From Microplitis mediator (taxonomy: Eukaryota; Arthropoda; Insecta; Hymenoptera; Braconidae), in contig NC_079974.1 of the NCBI RefSeq assembly GCF_029852145.1, forward strand, positions 4,610,001 to 4,674,000: a stretch of DNA of 64,000 bases. The letters are read 5' to 3'. Positions 63,912 to 64,000 of the stretch are shown one piece after another. Each line of letters begins with the position of its first letter. Position 1 is the first letter of the stretch. The position numbers and the translations under genes are program-made. The notes under the pieces were generated by a model. The model worked only from the letters and a program-made list of their open reading frames with translations. It made no database searches and had not been told where the DNA came from.

Positions 63912-64000
63912 AGGTAAACATGATAGCTGGTAGGCTCAAACATTTTCTTAAACAGTGGACCACAATTACGTCCGATAAATTTGTCCTTAACTGTATTAAG
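63896..64000 (+). CDS. DIRS-like ORF2 (RT) start, partial
   Basis: ATG 63,896 overlaps the end of ORF1 in another frame and is open to the edge (35 codons). GRLKHFLKQWTTITSDKFVL matches the lead-in of DIRS reverse transcriptases. RT, RNase H, methylase and tyrosine recombinase would follow outside the window. Confidence 0.65.
   Translation, partial: MESEIKVNMIAGRLKHFLKQWTTITSDKFVLNCIK

Overview
This 64 kb window is eukaryotic, AT-rich DNA made almost entirely of transposable elements. The mix (three Ty3/gypsy elements, two with envelope genes, plus BEL/Pao, Jockey-type LINE, Helentron, Academ, hAT and DIRS-like elements, with short GT-AG introns) points to an arthropod, most likely an insect. 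A parasitoid wasp is a guess only. No intact host protein-coding gene was confirmed.

Left part (1-11,893): the 5' half of a decayed minus-strand Ty3/gypsy element (element A, 1-~6,185) runs off the left edge. After it come a Helentron 3' fragment (~7,000-8,251), a decayed minus-strand LINE fragment (8,504-~10,130), a MITE-like repeat and a foldback element.

Centre (11,894-47,502): a three-level nest. Element B (minus strand) is a complete gag-pol-env retroelement with ~1.32-kb LTRs and a GAGG target duplication. Its right-hand LTR was entered by element C (plus strand, 24,061-47,208, LTRs TGTTATGTCC...TAACA, TCAG duplication), also gag-pol-env. The 5' LTR of C was in turn entered by an Academ-type DNA transposon (25,087-31,524, 514-bp inverted repeats, TTA duplication). 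Each uninterrupted sister LTR shows the empty site, so the insertion order is certain: B, then C, then Academ. Element C is the most unusual object here. Its Pol starts with two tandem retropepsin domains and has an RNase H domain that lost most catalytic acids. Between env and the 3' LTR it carries about 4.5 kb with three small genes on the opposite strand, two of them clearly two-exon genes. All three gypsy Pol proteins carry a macro-domain-like module between RNase H and integrase.

Right part (47,503-64,000): an (AT)n tract and degenerate minisatellites; a broken unidentified gene (48,462-~50,190); a full-length but inactivated Jockey-type LINE (50,558-56,143) with a 15-bp target duplication, itself split by a 205-bp MITE; a 5'-truncated BEL/Pao element (56,209-~58,740) lying in the same tRNA-like sequence as the LINE; a hAT transposase gene whose three exons join in frame; and the start of a DIRS-like element that runs off the right edge.

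The two env-bearing elements and the Academ and hAT genes have intact reading frames and could be recently active. Element A, the Helentron, both LINEs and the BEL copy are broken.
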